Assembly (NCBI RefSeq): GCF_013778325.1
Contig: NZ_JACEIB010000025.1
Location: 62,001 to 126,000 of the forward strand
Origin: Sphingomonas chungangi
Lineage (GTDB): Bacteria; Pseudomonadota; Alphaproteobacteria; Sphingomonadales; Sphingomonadaceae
Length of the DNA stretch: 64,000 nucleotides
Direction of reading: 5' to 3'
The position numbers and the translations under genes are program-made. Below are positions 10,401-18,983 of the stretch, piece by piece; the first letter of the stretch is position 1, and each line of letters starts with the position of its first letter. Under the pieces are notes generated by a model. The model searched no databases, had not been told where the DNA came from, and saw only the letters and a program-made list of their open reading frames with translations.

Positions 10401-10589
10401 CTGCGTCTCCATCTCGACAGGCGCGGCGCCGGGCTGCGAGATATCGATGCTGACCCCGGGGAAGGTGATCTCCGGATTCTGGTTCACGTCCATGCGCATG
10501 AACGCCACGATCCCGGCGAAGCTCAGCGCCGCGAACAGCACCAGCGCGAACACCGGGTTGCGGATCGACCAGGCCGAGATGTTACGCAT
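7455..10589 (-). CDS. RND efflux pump inner-membrane subunit (HAE1 family)
   Basis: The 1044-residue product has the AcrB/MexB-type layout: TM1 after MRNISAWSIRNPVF, a large periplasmic loop, six TM segments, a second large loop and a final five TMs. The TM4 relay motif GVLVDDAIVEIENI carries the paired aspartates needed for proton coupling. It should export hydrophobic compounds or metabolites together with a periplasmic adaptor and an outer-membrane channel, but neither partner is adjacent. Start choice: ATG at 10589 has GGAGG about 10 nt upstream, while the longer frame would begin with a TTG at 10634. An AT-rich promoter candidate lies about 110 nt upstream. The sequence resembles the multidrug MdtB/MexF-like HAE1 branch, but the substrate cannot be predicted. 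Confidence 0.93.
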   Translation of the reverse strand: MRNISAWSIRNPVFALVLFAALSFAGIVAFMRMDVNQNPEITFPGVSIDISQPGAAPVEMETQIAQKAESAIRNLEGVDEIQTTIDEGDVQIFVQFTLDTPVDRATNDVREAISQIRGQLPNGILEPQVQRVVVNGDAIARWSVSANDMSMEQLSWFVKNDVTRRLLAIDGMQNVKTYGDVSREIRVILDPVKMQAVGVTASQVNLQLAAINTNATGGRAEIAGAEQAVRILGNAQDAYNLSQTQIGLAGGRSIKLADIATVKDFYGEVRQSAKMNGKPTVAFAIFRARGASDVAIYDQAQKVLAQIEKENPNVHFVKRVADVDYTIEQYHEALGAMVEGAVLAVVVVFFFLRDRRATLISALAIPLSAIPTFWIMEMMGFTLNFMTLLALSLVSGVLVDDAIVEIENIVRHMRMGKTAYQASIDAADEIGLAVVGTTFSIVAVFLPVSLMPGIAGQFFKNFGMTVVVAVLMSLAVARLITPMVAAYFLKSHGQQEHGGGIWADRYQRLLRWTLDTSKAHARKQAGYRWTAWLFDHRVWMMGISVLAFGLTIVAFVTLPFTFQPEQNSDTSHVQIQMVPGTTYEQTVAMTDQVADLLRRQPEVQVAVEFINVGNSEIAMTLRKDRKKTSSEFERGLAPTLNKIADARVSFESQNGGGDDSSRDIGMMLAGDDPDKLEQAAEAVVAQMKTLPHIVAPRVEGAIPRPEIVIKPNLDMAAQMGVTTDALSQTIRIATIGEIDQNAAKFSLSDRQIPIRVALDENSRSSLSTIENLPVPTANGESVPLSVVAKISFGAGPSEIKRYNQERRVVLTADLTPGAIVGQERQHILDLPAMKTLPAGVHYEASGQAKWQAEMVTNFIIALVAGILLVFAVLVLLYRRVVPPFVNLCSLALAPLGGLIALHICGMPNSLPTLIGLLMLLGIVAKNSILLIDFAIEEIRHGKSRDEAILEAGHKRSQPIVMTTVAMVAGMTPTALSIGGDGSFNQPMAVMVIGGLILSTLLTLLIVPAGFSLADGIERRMGPLLGRWFTNGGERSRGGMPQAAE

Positions 10590-10696
10590 GCGAGAACCGT
10601 CCTCCAGACACGGGCCGGACTGCCTCTCACGCAACGCGCAGCGACGCCACCCCTCCGGACCGCCCGCCCATGACGCGCGAAACGATCCTAGGTGTT

Positions 10697-10725
10697 ATAG
10701 TAGCGCAACTCACTTGGGCGGGCAA
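10697..10725 (-). promoter_or_regulatory. Candidate promoter for the RND pump gene
   Basis: On the minus strand TTGCCC and TACTAT are separated by 17 nt in a locally AT-rich stretch between mmsB and the pump gene. That would give a 5' untranslated leader of about 100 nt. The match to sigma-70 hexamers is moderate. Confidence 0.35.
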
Positions 10726-10761
10726 GGCGGCGGATAACGACCGCCGCCCGCGCCCTCCGGA

Positions 10762-11637
10762 TCAGCTCAGTAGCTTGATGATCGAGGAGAAGTCCCGCCC
10801 GCCCTCGCCCTTGTTGGCGAGCAGCTGGTAGAGCGCCTCGGCCGCCTGCCCCATCGGCACGCTGGCGTTGACCGAAGCCGCCGCCTCGCAGGCGAGCTTC
10901 AGGTCCTTGAGCATCAGCGCGACCGCGAAACCGCCCTGATAGTCGTTGTCGGCGGGCGTCTGCGGGCCGACGTCGGGCAGCGGGCAATAGCTCGTCATCG
11001 ACCAGCTCTGGCCCGACGACACGCTGGAGATGTCGTAGAAGGTCTGCGGATCGAGCCCCAGCTTCTGCGCCATGGCGAAGGCCTCGCAGGTGGCGATCAT
11101 CGTCGCGCCGAGCAGCATGTTGTTGCAGATCTTGGCGCCCTGCCCATTGCCCGCGCCGCCGGCATGGATCACCGCCTTGCCCATCGCCGACAGGATCGGC
11201 TGCGCCTTGGCGAATGCCTCCTCCGTGCCGCCGACCATGAAGGTCAGCGTGCCGCCATTGGCCGCCGCGATGCCGCCGGAAACCGGCGCATCGACCATCG
11301 CAAAGCCCTTGGCGACCGCCGCATCGATCACCCGACGCGCGGTGGCGACGTCGATCGTCGAGCAATCGAGGAACAGCGCGCCGGGCTTGGCCGCGCCGAA
11401 CACCTCGGTGGTATAGACCGCCTCGACATGCTTGCCGGCGGGCAGCATCGTCACCACCGCGTCGGCACCGGCGACCGCGTCGGCAGCCCCCGTGCTGCGC
11501 GTCGCGCCCGCCGCCTCGGCCTTGGCCAGCGCCTCTTCCGAGAGATCGAAGGCGCGTACCGCATAGCCGTTCTTCACCAGGTTGGCGGCCATGCCGCCAC
11601 CCATGTTGCCGAGGCCGATGAACGCAATGGTGGTCAT
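10762..11637 (-). CDS. mmsB: 3-hydroxyisobutyrate dehydrogenase
   Basis: The 291-residue enzyme oxidises 3-hydroxyisobutyrate to methylmalonate semialdehyde with NAD+ in valine catabolism (EC 1.1.1.31). It shows the N-terminal Rossmann motif GLGNMGGGMAANL (8-20), the substrate-binding DAPVSGG (116-122), and the catalytic lysine K169 followed by the conserved NN pair of the beta-hydroxyacid dehydrogenase family. It is the last gene of the operon mmsA - enoyl-CoA hydratase - mmsB. The gap to the hydratase gene is 27 nt. The mmsA-encoded enzyme would use its product. Confidence 0.94.
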   Translation of the reverse strand: MTTIAFIGLGNMGGGMAANLVKNGYAVRAFDLSEEALAKAEAAGATRSTGAADAVAGADAVVTMLPAGKHVEAVYTTEVFGAAKPGALFLDCSTIDVATARRVIDAAVAKGFAMVDAPVSGGIAAANGGTLTFMVGGTEEAFAKAQPILSAMGKAVIHAGGAGNGQGAKICNNMLLGATMIATCEAFAMAQKLGLDPQTFYDISSVSSGQSWSMTSYCPLPDVGPQTPADNDYQGGFAVALMLKDLKLACEAAASVNASVPMGQAAEALYQLLANKGEGGRDFSSIIKLLS

Positions 11638-11664
11638 GATGATCTCCTCAGAGGCGGCCGGCGC

Positions 11665-12441
11665 TTACCGGCCCTTCCAGACGCCGGGGCGCTTCTCGAC
11701 GAAGGCGGCCATGCCTTCAATCTTGTCCTCGGTGGCGGTCAGGATCTGGAACAGGCGACGTTCGGTCAGGATCGCCTGCGAAAGGTTGGCCTCGTAGGCG
11801 AGGTTAACCATCTCCTTGTTCACCATCGCGGCCATCGGCGGCATCGACGCGATCAGCGCGGCGCTCTTCAACGCCTCCTCGATCAGATCGGCGGCGGGAA
11901 CGACGCGGGCGACGAGGCTCGCGCGCTCGGCCTCCGCCGCATCCATCATCCGGCCGGTGAGGCACATCTCCATCGCCTTGGCCTTGCCGACCGCGCGGGT
12001 GAGCCGCTGCGATCCACCCATGCCCGGTGCCACGCCCAGCTTGATCTCGGGCTGGCCGAACTTCGCGGTGTCGGCGGCGAGGATGAAGTCCGCCATCATC
12101 GCCAGCTCGCAGCCGCCGCCCAGCGCGAAGCCCGCGACCGCCGCGATCCACGGCTTGCGGGTGGCGACCACCTTGGATTGCCAGCCGGAGAAGAAATCCT
12201 CGAGGAAGAAGTCGGCGGCCGGCTTGTCGGCCATCTGCTTGATGTCGGCGCCCGCCGCGAACGCCTTCTCGCTGCCGGTCAGCACCGCGCAGCGCTGCGA
12301 CGGATCGGCGTCATAGGCCGCGAAGGCATCCGCGAGATCGGCCAGCACCTGCGTGTTCAGCGCGTTCAACGCCTGAGGGCGGTTGAGCGTGATCAGGGTG
12401 ACGGCGTCGCGCGTCTCGACCAGGATCGTTTCGTAGGACAT
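11665..12441 (-). CDS. Enoyl-CoA hydratase of the valine operon
   Basis: This 258-residue crotonase-fold enzyme keeps both catalytic glutamates of true short-chain hydratases: E112 in [11 protein letters not shown] and E132 in [10 protein letters not shown]. It also has the oxyanion-hole segment FAAGADIK (61-68). In this operon the likely job is hydration of methacrylyl-CoA to 3-hydroxyisobutyryl-CoA. Because both glutamates are present I favour hydratase over 3-hydroxyisobutyryl-CoA hydrolase. The isobutyryl-CoA dehydrogenase and hydrolase needed to complete the pathway are not in the window. Confidence 0.9.
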   Translation of the reverse strand: MSYETILVETRDAVTLITLNRPQALNALNTQVLADLADAFAAYDADPSQRCAVLTGSEKAFAAGADIKQMADKPAADFFLEDFFSGWQSKVVATRKPWIAAVAGFALGGGCELAMMADFILAADTAKFGQPEIKLGVAPGMGGSQRLTRAVGKAKAMEMCLTGRMMDAAEAERASLVARVVPAADLIEEALKSAALIASMPPMAAMVNKEMVNLAYEANLSQAILTERRLFQILTATEDKIEGMAAFVEKRPGVWKGR

Positions 12442-12466
12442 CGTGCTTCGGCTCCCGTTTCAGGTG

Positions 12467-12504
12467 GCTGGCGGTCCCGGGTCTCCCTGCGCGACCCCGC
12501 CAGC
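12467..12504 (-). terminator. Stem-loop between mmsA and the hydratase gene
   Basis: A perfect 8-bp inverted repeat (GCTGGCGG / CCGCCAGC) encloses a second pairing (CGGGTC / GACCCCG). With no T-run, and inside an apparent operon, it is more likely an attenuating or mRNA-stabilising hairpin than a full terminator. Confidence 0.4.
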
Positions 12505-12516
12505 CAAGGCAACAGC

Positions 12517-12536
12517 CGCCCGCGCGAAGGCGGGCG
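12517..12536. repeat. Small REP-like palindrome
   Basis: CGCCCGC and GCGGGCG flank a GCGAAG loop. The GAAGGCGGG core recurs in the palindrome at 26715-26740, suggesting a dispersed repeat family in this genome. Confidence 0.4.
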
Positions 12537-12544
12537 ACCCGTCG

Positions 12545-14041
12545 TCAACCCATCGTCGGGATGACGAAGGCGCTGTCGCCGGTGCCGCCGCCATCGGGCC
12601 AGCGCTGGGTGATGGTCTTCACCTTGGTCCAGAACTTGACGCCTTCCATGCCGTGCTGGTTGGTGTCGCCGAACGCCGAGCGCTTCCAGCCGCCGAACGT
12701 GTGGTAGGCGACCGGCACGGGGATCGGCACGTTGATGCCGACCATGCCGACATTGACGCGCGCCGCGAATTCGCGCGCGGCATGACCATTGCGCGTGAAG
12801 ATCGCGACGCCGTTCCCGTACTGGTGCTTGCTCGGCAGCGCGACGGCCTCCTCGAAATTCTCGGCGCGGACGATCTGCAGCACCGGCCCAAAAATCTCCT
12901 CTTTGTAGGCGGACATCTCGGTGGTCACGTGATCGAACAGGGTCGGGCCGACGAAGAAGCCTTCTTCATGCCCCTGCAGTGTGAAGCCGCGGCCGTCGAC
13001 GACGAGCTCGGCGCCTTCGTCCACGCCGGTCTGGATCCAGTTCTCGATCTTCTGCTTGTGGGCGGCAGTGACGACCGGGCCGTAATGCGCCTCCGCATCG
13101 GTCGAGATGCCGACGCGCAGCGCGTCGATCGCCGGAATCAGCTTCTCGCGGAGTGCAACGGCGGTCTTCTCGCCGACCGGCACGACCACCGGCAGCGCCA
13201 TGCAGCGCTCCCCCGCCGAGCCGAAGGCCGCGCCGGAGAGGTCGTTCACCACCTGGTCGAGATCGGCGTCGGGCATGACGATGCCGTGATTCTTGGCGCC
13301 GCCCATCGCCTGCACGCGCTTGCCCGCCGCGACGCCGCGCTGATAGACGTAGTGCGCGATGTCCGACGAGCCGACGAAGCTCACGCCCGCGATATCGGGA
13401 TGATCGAGGATCGCGTCGACCATCTCCTTGTCGCCCTGCACCACCTGCAGGATGCCTTCGGGAAGCCCGGCCTCGAGGAACAGCTCGGCGAGGCGAACCG
13501 GCACCGACGGATCGCGCTCGGACGGCTTCATGATGAAGGCGTTGCCGGTGGCGATCGCGACACCGGACATCCACAGCGGGATCATCGCCGGGAAGTTGAA
13601 CGGGGTGATGCCCGCGCCGATGCCGATCGGCTGGCGCATCGAATAGACGTCGATGCCGGGGCCGGCGCCCTGGGTATATTCGCCCTTGAGCACATGCGGG
13701 ATACCGCAGCAGAATTCGATCACCTCGAGGCCGCGCTGGATGTCGCCCTTGGCGTCGGCGATCACCTTGCCATGCTCGGACGAGAGCATATGGGCGAGCT
13801 CGTCCATATGCTTTTCGACGAGCGCCTTGAAATTGAACATCACGCGGGCGCGGCGCTGCGGGTTGGTCGCGGCCCAGGCGGGCTGCGCCTTCTTCGCCGC
13901 CTCGACGGCGCGATCGAGCAAAGCCGCATCGCCGAGCGTCACGCGGGCCTGCACGCCGCCATTGTTGGGATCGAACACGTCACTGTGACGGGCGGACGCG
14001 CCATCGAAAGCGAAGGCGAGCTTGTGCGAAATCTCACGCAT
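12545..14041 (-). CDS. mmsA: CoA-acylating methylmalonate-semialdehyde dehydrogenase
   Basis: The product (498 aa) has the family's usual length. It converts methylmalonate semialdehyde to propionyl-CoA (EC 1.2.1.27), the final step of valine and pyrimidine breakdown. Family marks are the N-terminal FDPNNGGVQARV, the substrate/NAD segment ITPFNFPAMIPLWM, FVGSSDIAHYVY, and the catalytic cysteine C280 in GSAGERCMAL. The start at 14041 was chosen because the protein begins there as in its family. The longer open frame runs back through the divergent promoter into the LysR gene. It is the first gene of the mms operon and divergent from the LysR regulator. Confidence 0.95.
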   Translation of the reverse strand: MREISHKLAFAFDGASARHSDVFDPNNGGVQARVTLGDAALLDRAVEAAKKAQPAWAATNPQRRARVMFNFKALVEKHMDELAHMLSSEHGKVIADAKGDIQRGLEVIEFCCGIPHVLKGEYTQGAGPGIDVYSMRQPIGIGAGITPFNFPAMIPLWMSGVAIATGNAFIMKPSERDPSVPVRLAELFLEAGLPEGILQVVQGDKEMVDAILDHPDIAGVSFVGSSDIAHYVYQRGVAAGKRVQAMGGAKNHGIVMPDADLDQVVNDLSGAAFGSAGERCMALPVVVPVGEKTAVALREKLIPAIDALRVGISTDAEAHYGPVVTAAHKQKIENWIQTGVDEGAELVVDGRGFTLQGHEEGFFVGPTLFDHVTTEMSAYKEEIFGPVLQIVRAENFEEAVALPSKHQYGNGVAIFTRNGHAAREFAARVNVGMVGINVPIPVPVAYHTFGGWKRSAFGDTNQHGMEGVKFWTKVKTITQRWPDGGGTGDSAFVIPTMG

Positions 14042-14107
14042 GAATGCGGCTCCTGCGGTTTGCGGCCGTGACGGGGACTCGGTCGCGCGGCTTGTAGGAG
14101 GTCGCGA

Positions 14108-14155
14108 ATTTGCATGCAATGAGGCGGCCGTGCATTTAGCATCTGCAAAATTGCA
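14108..14155. promoter_or_regulatory. Pair of TTGCA palindromes, candidate LysR operators
   Basis: The mmsA/LysR divergent region holds a perfect palindrome TTGCATGCAA (14110-14119) and a second one, TGCAAAATTGCA (14144-14155). Their centres are 35 nt apart. LysR-type regulators usually bind a recognition and an activation site in such regions, so these are the natural candidates. Binding is an inference. Confidence 0.5.
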
Positions 14156-14164
14156 GGGGACGGC

Positions 14165-15046
14165 ATGTTCGACTGGGATGATCTGCGCGTCTTTCTTGCG
14201 GTGGCGCGCACCCGCCGGATCGCTGCGGCGGCACGCATCGTCGGCATGGACGCGACGACGATCGGGCGGCGGCTGGGCCGTCTGGGCCGCGCGCTGGAGG
14301 CCGAATTGTTCGAAGCCTCGGGCAGCGGCGAGCGCAGCCTGACCGAGCGCGGCCAGGCGCTGTTTCGCCATGCCGAGGTGGTGGAAAGCGCCACGCTCGC
14401 CGCGATGGAGGAGGTCACCGGCGAATCGCGCAGCCTGTCGGGGCAGGTCCGCCTGTCGGTAGCGGAGGGATTCGGCACCTGGATCCTCGCGCCCGGCCTC
14501 GCCGACTTCCACGCGCGCCATCCCGGCATCCGTCTCGACCTCATCACCGCGTCCGGTTTCCTCAACCCGTCCAAGCGCGAAGCGGACATGGCCGTGATGC
14601 TCACCCGGCCCCAGCGCGGGCGGCTGGCCGCGCGACGGCTCGGCGACTACCGCCTGCACCTCTATGCGGCCCGGGGCTATCTGGAGAAAATGGGCGTGCC
14701 CTCCCACCGGGAAATGCTGCGCGAGCATGCATTGATCGGCTACGTCCCCGAATTCATCTTCTCGCCCGAACTCGATTATCTGGGCGAGGTGGAACCCGGT
14801 CTGGAGGCCCATCTGCGAAGCACCAGCATCAACATCCAGCACCGCATGATCGCCGAGAGCGCAGGCATCGGCGTGCTGCCGGACTTCATCGCGACGAGCG
14901 ACTCCCGGCTGGCGCCGGTGCTCGGCGAAGAGATCGAGATCGTGCGCAGCCTGTGGCTGGTCACCCACCACGACCTGCGCCATCTCGCGCGGATCGGCGC
15001 CGTATCGCGCTGGCTGCAGGAGCGTTTCGCGACGATCGCCCGTTAG
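14165..15046 (+). CDS. LysR-family regulator, divergent from the valine operon
   Basis: The 293-residue protein has the LysR winged helix-turn-helix at residues 1-60 (DWDDLRVFLAVARTRRIAAA, with the recognition helix around residues 20-45). The C-terminal periplasmic-binding-like effector domain runs from about 90 to 290. The divergent arrangement with mmsA and the shared palindromic region make it the likely local regulator, perhaps sensing a valine-pathway intermediate. It begins MFDWDDLRVFLAVAR as in the short-loop LysR subgroup. A GGGGA ribosome site lies 5 nt before the ATG. Confidence 0.9.
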   Translation: MFDWDDLRVFLAVARTRRIAAAARIVGMDATTIGRRLGRLGRALEAELFEASGSGERSLTERGQALFRHAEVVESATLAAMEEVTGESRSLSGQVRLSVAEGFGTWILAPGLADFHARHPGIRLDLITASGFLNPSKREADMAVMLTRPQRGRLAARRLGDYRLHLYAARGYLEKMGVPSHREMLREHALIGYVPEFIFSPELDYLGEVEPGLEAHLRSTSINIQHRMIAESAGIGVLPDFIATSDSRLAPVLGEEIEIVRSLWLVTHHDLRHLARIGAVSRWLQERFATIAR

Positions 15047-15141
15047 CCGTCCGTTCGTGCGAGGTTCAGCTTCGCGCTGCTACCAGCGTTGTCATACCCC
15101 TGTTGCGTATCGGGGAATCCTCGCGTGGCGTATCGAGGAAC

Positions 15142-15172
15142 GGGGCCGGGATCCTTGGGGATCTCCGGCCCC
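15142..15172. terminator. Strong stem-loop between convergent LysR and cobT genes
   Basis: GGGGCCGG...GATCC and GGATC...CCGGCCCC form a nearly perfect stem of about 13 bp around a TTGG loop, placed exactly between two convergent genes. It probably works as a terminator in both directions, although T-runs are short. Confidence 0.65.
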
Positions 15173-15180
15173 GATCCGTT

Positions 15181-17016
15181 TCAGGCGGCTTCGTCGAACA
15201 GGTCGGCCAGCTGTCCCACCATCGTGCCGCCGAGCTGCTCCGCGTCCATGATCGTCACCGCGCGCTGATAATAGCGGGTCACGTCGTGGCCGATGCCGAT
15301 CGCCACCAGCTGCACCGGCGAGCGCGTCTCGATCCAGTGGATCACCTGGCGCAGATGCTTTTCCAGATAGGAACCGCTGTTCACCGACAGCGTCGAATCA
15401 TCCACCGGCGCGCCGTCCGAGATCACCATCAGGATGCGCCGCTCCTCGGATCGCGCAATCAGGCGGCCGTGCGCCCAGAGCAGCGCCTCGCCGTCGATAT
15501 TCTCCTTGAGCAACCCCTCGCGCATCATCAGCCCGAGGTTGCGGCGCGCTCGCCGCCACGGATCGTCCGCCTGTTTGTAGACGATATGCCTGAGATCGTT
15601 GAGCCGGCCCGGCATCGGCGGGCGCCCGGCCTGCAGCCACGCCTCGCGGCTCTGTCCGCCCTTCCACGCGCGCGTGGTGAAGCCGAGGATCTCGGTCTTG
15701 ACCCCGCAGCGCTCGAGCGTGCGCGCCATGATGTCGGCGCTGATCGCCGCGATCGAGATCGGCCGCCCGCGCATCGATCCCGAATTGTCGATCAGCAAAG
15801 TGACGACCGTGTCGCGAAACTCGATGTCGCGCTCGATCTTGTAGGAGAGCGACAGCGTCGGGTTGACGATCACCCGGGCGAGCCGCGCGGCGTCCAGCAT
15901 CCCCTCGTCCTGATCGAACTCCCACGAGCGCGATTGCTGGGCCATCAGCCGCCGCTGCAGCCGGTTGGCGAGCTTGGTCACCGCGCCCTGTAGGTGGGTG
16001 AGCTGCTGGTCGAGATAGGCGCGAAGCCGCGTCAGCTCCTCCTCGTCGCAAAGGTCGGCGGCATCAACCACCTCGTCGAATTTCGTGGTGTAGGCCTGAT
16101 AGTCGAACTGCGGCGAGAGATCGGAAAAGGGGCGATTGGGCCGCGCGGGCGCCGCGCCCTCCTCGGCATCGTCGCCGAGGCCGCCATCCTCTTCCGCCAT
16201 CGAATCGCGCTCGGCCTCGCCCTCGTCCTGCTCGTCGGATTCGCCCTCGTCCGCCTCGGCGCGGACCTCCATGCGATCCTGCGCGCCGGCTCCATCGCCA
16301 TCGCGCTCGTCGTCGGTCTCGCCCTCGTTCTGGTCCTCGCCCTCGTCTTCCTCGTCACCCTCCTCGGGCTCGTATTCGGGGGGCATGTCGGCGGACATCA
16401 GCTGCAGATCCTGCAGCATCCTGGTGGCGAGCTGGGCGAAGGCCTTCTGGTCGTCGAGCGCGAGGTTGAGCCCGTCGAGATCGGCGCCGGCCTTCTCCTC
16501 GATCCAGTCGCGGACCATCTCCAACCCGGCCTTGGCGCGATCCGGCACCGGCTGCCCGGTCAGCCGCTCGCGCACCATCAGGCCGATGGCGGTGGAGAGC
16601 GGCACCTCCTCGCGGCTGCGCGCGCGCGCGATCGGATCGGCACGCATCCTGGCTTCCAGCGCGGTGGCGAGGTTGGCGGTGATACCCTCCATGCCCTTCG
16701 ATCCCAGTGCCTCGACCCGCGCCTGCTCGACCGCATCGAACACCGCGCGCGCCACCGGCTCGGAGGGCGCATTGCGATTGTGAAGCGCGGCGTCGTGCAG
16801 CCGGAGCCGCAGCGCGAAGGCATCGGCCGCACCCCGCGCCTCGGCCACTTGATCGGCCGGCAAGGTGCGGCCCGGCATCGGCACCTTGACCGTCTTGCCC
16901 GACTGGATCGCCGCATCGGCCGAATAGCCGAGCTCCACCTCCGGCTCATGCGCGATCGCGCGCGTGGCGCCGGCCAGCGCGAGGCGGAAGGCTTCGAGGG
17001 GATTCTGCTCGGCCAT
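15181..17016 (-). CDS. cobT: Cobaltochelatase subunit CobT
   Basis: The 611-residue protein is the VWA-domain subunit of the aerobic, ATP-dependent CobNST cobalt chelatase, which inserts Co2+ into hydrogenobyrinic acid a,c-diamide during cobalamin synthesis. The C-terminal von Willebrand A domain carries the metal-ion-dependent adhesion site D410-N-S412-G-S414. A highly acidic Asp/Glu linker (about 218-290) separates it from the N-terminal domain, as is usual for CobT. The start overlaps the cobS stop by one base (TGATG), implying translational coupling. CobN and the rest of the cobalamin pathway are not in the window. Confidence 0.94.
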   Translation of the reverse strand: MAEQNPLEAFRLALAGATRAIAHEPEVELGYSADAAIQSGKTVKVPMPGRTLPADQVAEARGAADAFALRLRLHDAALHNRNAPSEPVARAVFDAVEQARVEALGSKGMEGITANLATALEARMRADPIARARSREEVPLSTAIGLMVRERLTGQPVPDRAKAGLEMVRDWIEEKAGADLDGLNLALDDQKAFAQLATRMLQDLQLMSADMPPEYEPEEGDEEDEGEDQNEGETDDERDGDGAGAQDRMEVRAEADEGESDEQDEGEAERDSMAEEDGGLGDDAEEGAAPARPNRPFSDLSPQFDYQAYTTKFDEVVDAADLCDEEELTRLRAYLDQQLTHLQGAVTKLANRLQRRLMAQQSRSWEFDQDEGMLDAARLARVIVNPTLSLSYKIERDIEFRDTVVTLLIDNSGSMRGRPISIAAISADIMARTLERCGVKTEILGFTTRAWKGGQSREAWLQAGRPPMPGRLNDLRHIVYKQADDPWRRARRNLGLMMREGLLKENIDGEALLWAHGRLIARSEERRILMVISDGAPVDDSTLSVNSGSYLEKHLRQVIHWIETRSPVQLVAIGIGHDVTRYYQRAVTIMDAEQLGGTMVGQLADLFDEAA

Positions 17017-18020
17017 CAGCCTTTACGGACGACGCTCTCAGGCAGATCCTTGCCGAAGACGCGCTGGTAATATTCGGCCACCAGCGAACGCTCCGCCTCG
17101 TCGCACTTGTTGAGGAAGCTCATCCGGAAGGCCGTGCCGACATCGCCGAAGATCAACGCGTTCTGCGCCCAGCTGATCACCGTGCGCGGGCTCATCACCG
17201 TCGAGATGTCGCCGGCCATGAAGCCCTGCCGGGTGAGGTCCGCGACCTTCACCATGCGGTCGACCGTCTCCTTGCCGCCGGCCTTGTCATATTCGCCCGA
17301 CTTGGCGAGTACGATCTTCGCCTCGGTCGCGGCGGGCAGGTAGTTCAGCGTCACCACGATGTTCCAGCGGTCCATCTGGCCCTGGTTGATCTGCTGGGTG
17401 CCGTGATAGAGGCCGGTCGTGTCGCCGAGGCCCACCGTGTTGGCGGTGGCGAACAGGCGGAACCACGGATTGGCGCGGATCACCCGGTTCTGGTCGAGCA
17501 GGGTGAGCTTGCCCTCCGCTTCCAGCACCCGCTGGATCACGAACATCACGTCCGGCCGGCCGGCATCGTACTCGTCGAACACCAAAGCGGTCGGCGTCTG
17601 CAGCGCCCAGGGCAGCAGGCCCTCGCGGAATTCCGTCACCTGCTGGCCGTCGCGCAGCACGATCGCGTCGCGGCCGATCAGGTCGATGCGGCTGACATGC
17701 GCGTCGAGGTTGATGCGGATGCACGGCCAGTTGAGCCGCGCCGCGACCTGCTCGATATGGCTCGACTTGCCGGTGCCGTGATAGCCCTGCACCATCACGC
17801 GGCGGTTGTGCGCGAAGCCGGCGAGGATCGCCGTCGTCGTCTCCGGATCGAAGACATAGGCCGGATCGAGATCGGGCACGCGCTCGTCGGCTTCGGAGAA
17901 GGCGGGCACCTCCATATCGATGTCGAGCCCGAAGACGTCGCGGGCCTTCACCACCTTGTCGGGCGCGGAGAGCAACGTGTCGTTGCGCGCGTCGGGCTGG
18001 ACGTTGGGGATGTCGGTCAT
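17016..18020 (-). CDS. cobS: Cobaltochelatase AAA+ subunit CobS
   Basis: This 334-residue AAA+ ATPase pairs with CobT to form the chaperone-like motor of cobalt chelatase. Walker A is GYHGTGKSS (79-87) and Walker B is [10 protein letters not shown] (145-154). The N-terminal [12 protein letters not shown] signature is typical of CobS. The gene sits 18 nt downstream of the J-domain gene and overlaps cobT, forming the conserved alphaproteobacterial set J-protein - cobS - cobT. Confidence 0.95.
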   Translation of the reverse strand: MTDIPNVQPDARNDTLLSAPDKVVKARDVFGLDIDMEVPAFSEADERVPDLDPAYVFDPETTTAILAGFAHNRRVMVQGYHGTGKSSHIEQVAARLNWPCIRINLDAHVSRIDLIGRDAIVLRDGQQVTEFREGLLPWALQTPTALVFDEYDAGRPDVMFVIQRVLEAEGKLTLLDQNRVIRANPWFRLFATANTVGLGDTTGLYHGTQQINQGQMDRWNIVVTLNYLPAATEAKIVLAKSGEYDKAGGKETVDRMVKVADLTRQGFMAGDISTVMSPRTVISWAQNALIFGDVGTAFRMSFLNKCDEAERSLVAEYYQRVFGKDLPESVVRKG

Positions 18021-18038
18021 GCGTCTCTCTCTTGGGAC

Positions 18039-18650
18039 TCAGGCGAAGGCGGGGGCGGACTTGAGTTGCGTATAAGCGGCAATCACGTCCTGCAAAGCCT
18101 TCTCGTGCGAACGATCGCCGCCATTCCTGTCGGGGTGGTACTTTCTGACAAGCTCGGCATAGCGTGCCCTCAACGCGCGACGGTCGGCATCGACGCCGAG
18201 GCCCAGTACCTTGAGCGAGGCGCGATCCTCGCGGCCCAGCGGCCGGCCGTCCGCGCGCGCGGCCTGTTCGGCGCGGGCCTCCTCCATGCGCCTGCGGAAG
18301 CGCGCGCCGATCGCATCCAGCGGATCGCCGAAGTCGGCCCATTTGGGCGGGCGATCGGCACCGACATGGCTGAACGCGCGTGTCTCGCGTTCCCAGCCGG
18401 CGTAGGGGCGCTGCGCCTCGGCGATCTCGTCGGGGTGCATGCCCTGGAAGAAGTTATAGCCGGTGTTGAACTCTCGGACATGATCGAGGCAGAGCCAGCG
18501 CCACGCCGGCGGCTCGTCCGATCGACGTCCGCGCGTCAGCGGCGCGCGGAACTCGCCCGGCTGGTCGCAGCCGGGATGCTCGCACATGCGTCCCGTCTCG
18601 ACGCGGCCGTGGAAGCGCGGCCCCGCTTTTCTCGCCTCACCGTCCGCCAA
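18039..18650 (-). CDS. J-domain (DnaJ-like) protein
   Basis: The product (about 203 aa) has a C-terminal J domain near residues 140-200, with the essential HPD in YHPDRNGGD. The N-terminal half contains a CEHPGC...GEFRAP segment and conserved aromatic residues found in the sphingomonad and rhizobial J-proteins beside cobS. It should stimulate an Hsp70 ATPase, and its genomic link suggests a role in assembling the CobS/CobT complex (inference). The start is uncertain. A TTG at 18650 preceded by GGGGAG is preferred. A TTG at 18698 would run into the bolA start region. The first ATG lies farther in, at the CEHPGC segment. Confidence 0.8.
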   Translation of the reverse strand: MADGEARKAGPRFHGRVETGRMCEHPGCDQPGEFRAPLTRGRRSDEPPAWRWLCLDHVREFNTGYNFFQGMHPDEIAEAQRPYAGWERETRAFSHVGADRPPKWADFGDPLDAIGARFRRRMEEARAEQAARADGRPLGREDRASLKVLGLGVDADRRALRARYAELVRKYHPDRNGGDRSHEKALQDVIAAYTQLKSAPAFA

Positions 18651-18691
18651 GATACTCCCCGTGGATGCGCAAAGCCCCCTATATAGGTGCG

Positions 18692-18979
18692 ATGACAAGC
18701 ACCACCACCGGCCCGGTCGCCGCCGAAATCACGCGACGCCTCGAAACCGCCTTGGCTCCGACACGCCTCGTCGTAACCGACGACAGCGAGAAGCATCGTG
18801 GGCACGCGGGCCACGATGCGCGAGGGGAGAGCCATTTCACGGTGGACGTCACGACGCATGCGTTCGACGGACTGAACCGGGTGGCGCGCCAGCGGTTGGT
18901 GAACCAGGCGCTCGCCGAATTGCTGGACGAGCGCGTCCACGCGCTGGCGATCAAGGCCAAGGCACCCGACGAGGAGTGA
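18692..18979 (+). CDS. BolA-family protein
   Basis: The 95-residue protein matches the BolA fold: a helix with ITRRLETAL, a loop with VTDDSEKHRGHAG (the conserved histidines that ligate Fe-S clusters with monothiol glutaredoxins), then SHFTVDVTTHAFDGLNRVARQRLVNQAL. BolA proteins act in iron-sulfur cluster trafficking and stress or morphology control. The start at 18692 is preferred over 18665 because BolA N-termini are short and the extra residues overlap the divergent J-domain promoter. The glutathione transferase gene follows 4 nt later. Confidence 0.88.
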   Translation: MTSTTTGPVAAEITRRLETALAPTRLVVTDDSEKHRGHAGHDARGESHFTVDVTTHAFDGLNRVARQRLVNQALAELLDERVHALAIKAKAPDEE

Positions 18980-18983
18980 CATC

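Noticed and set aside
7731-10673. 980-residue open frame antisense to the RND pump gene
   Set aside because: Shadow of the pump gene, with His/Gln/Arg/Asp-rich low-complexity sequence and no domain.
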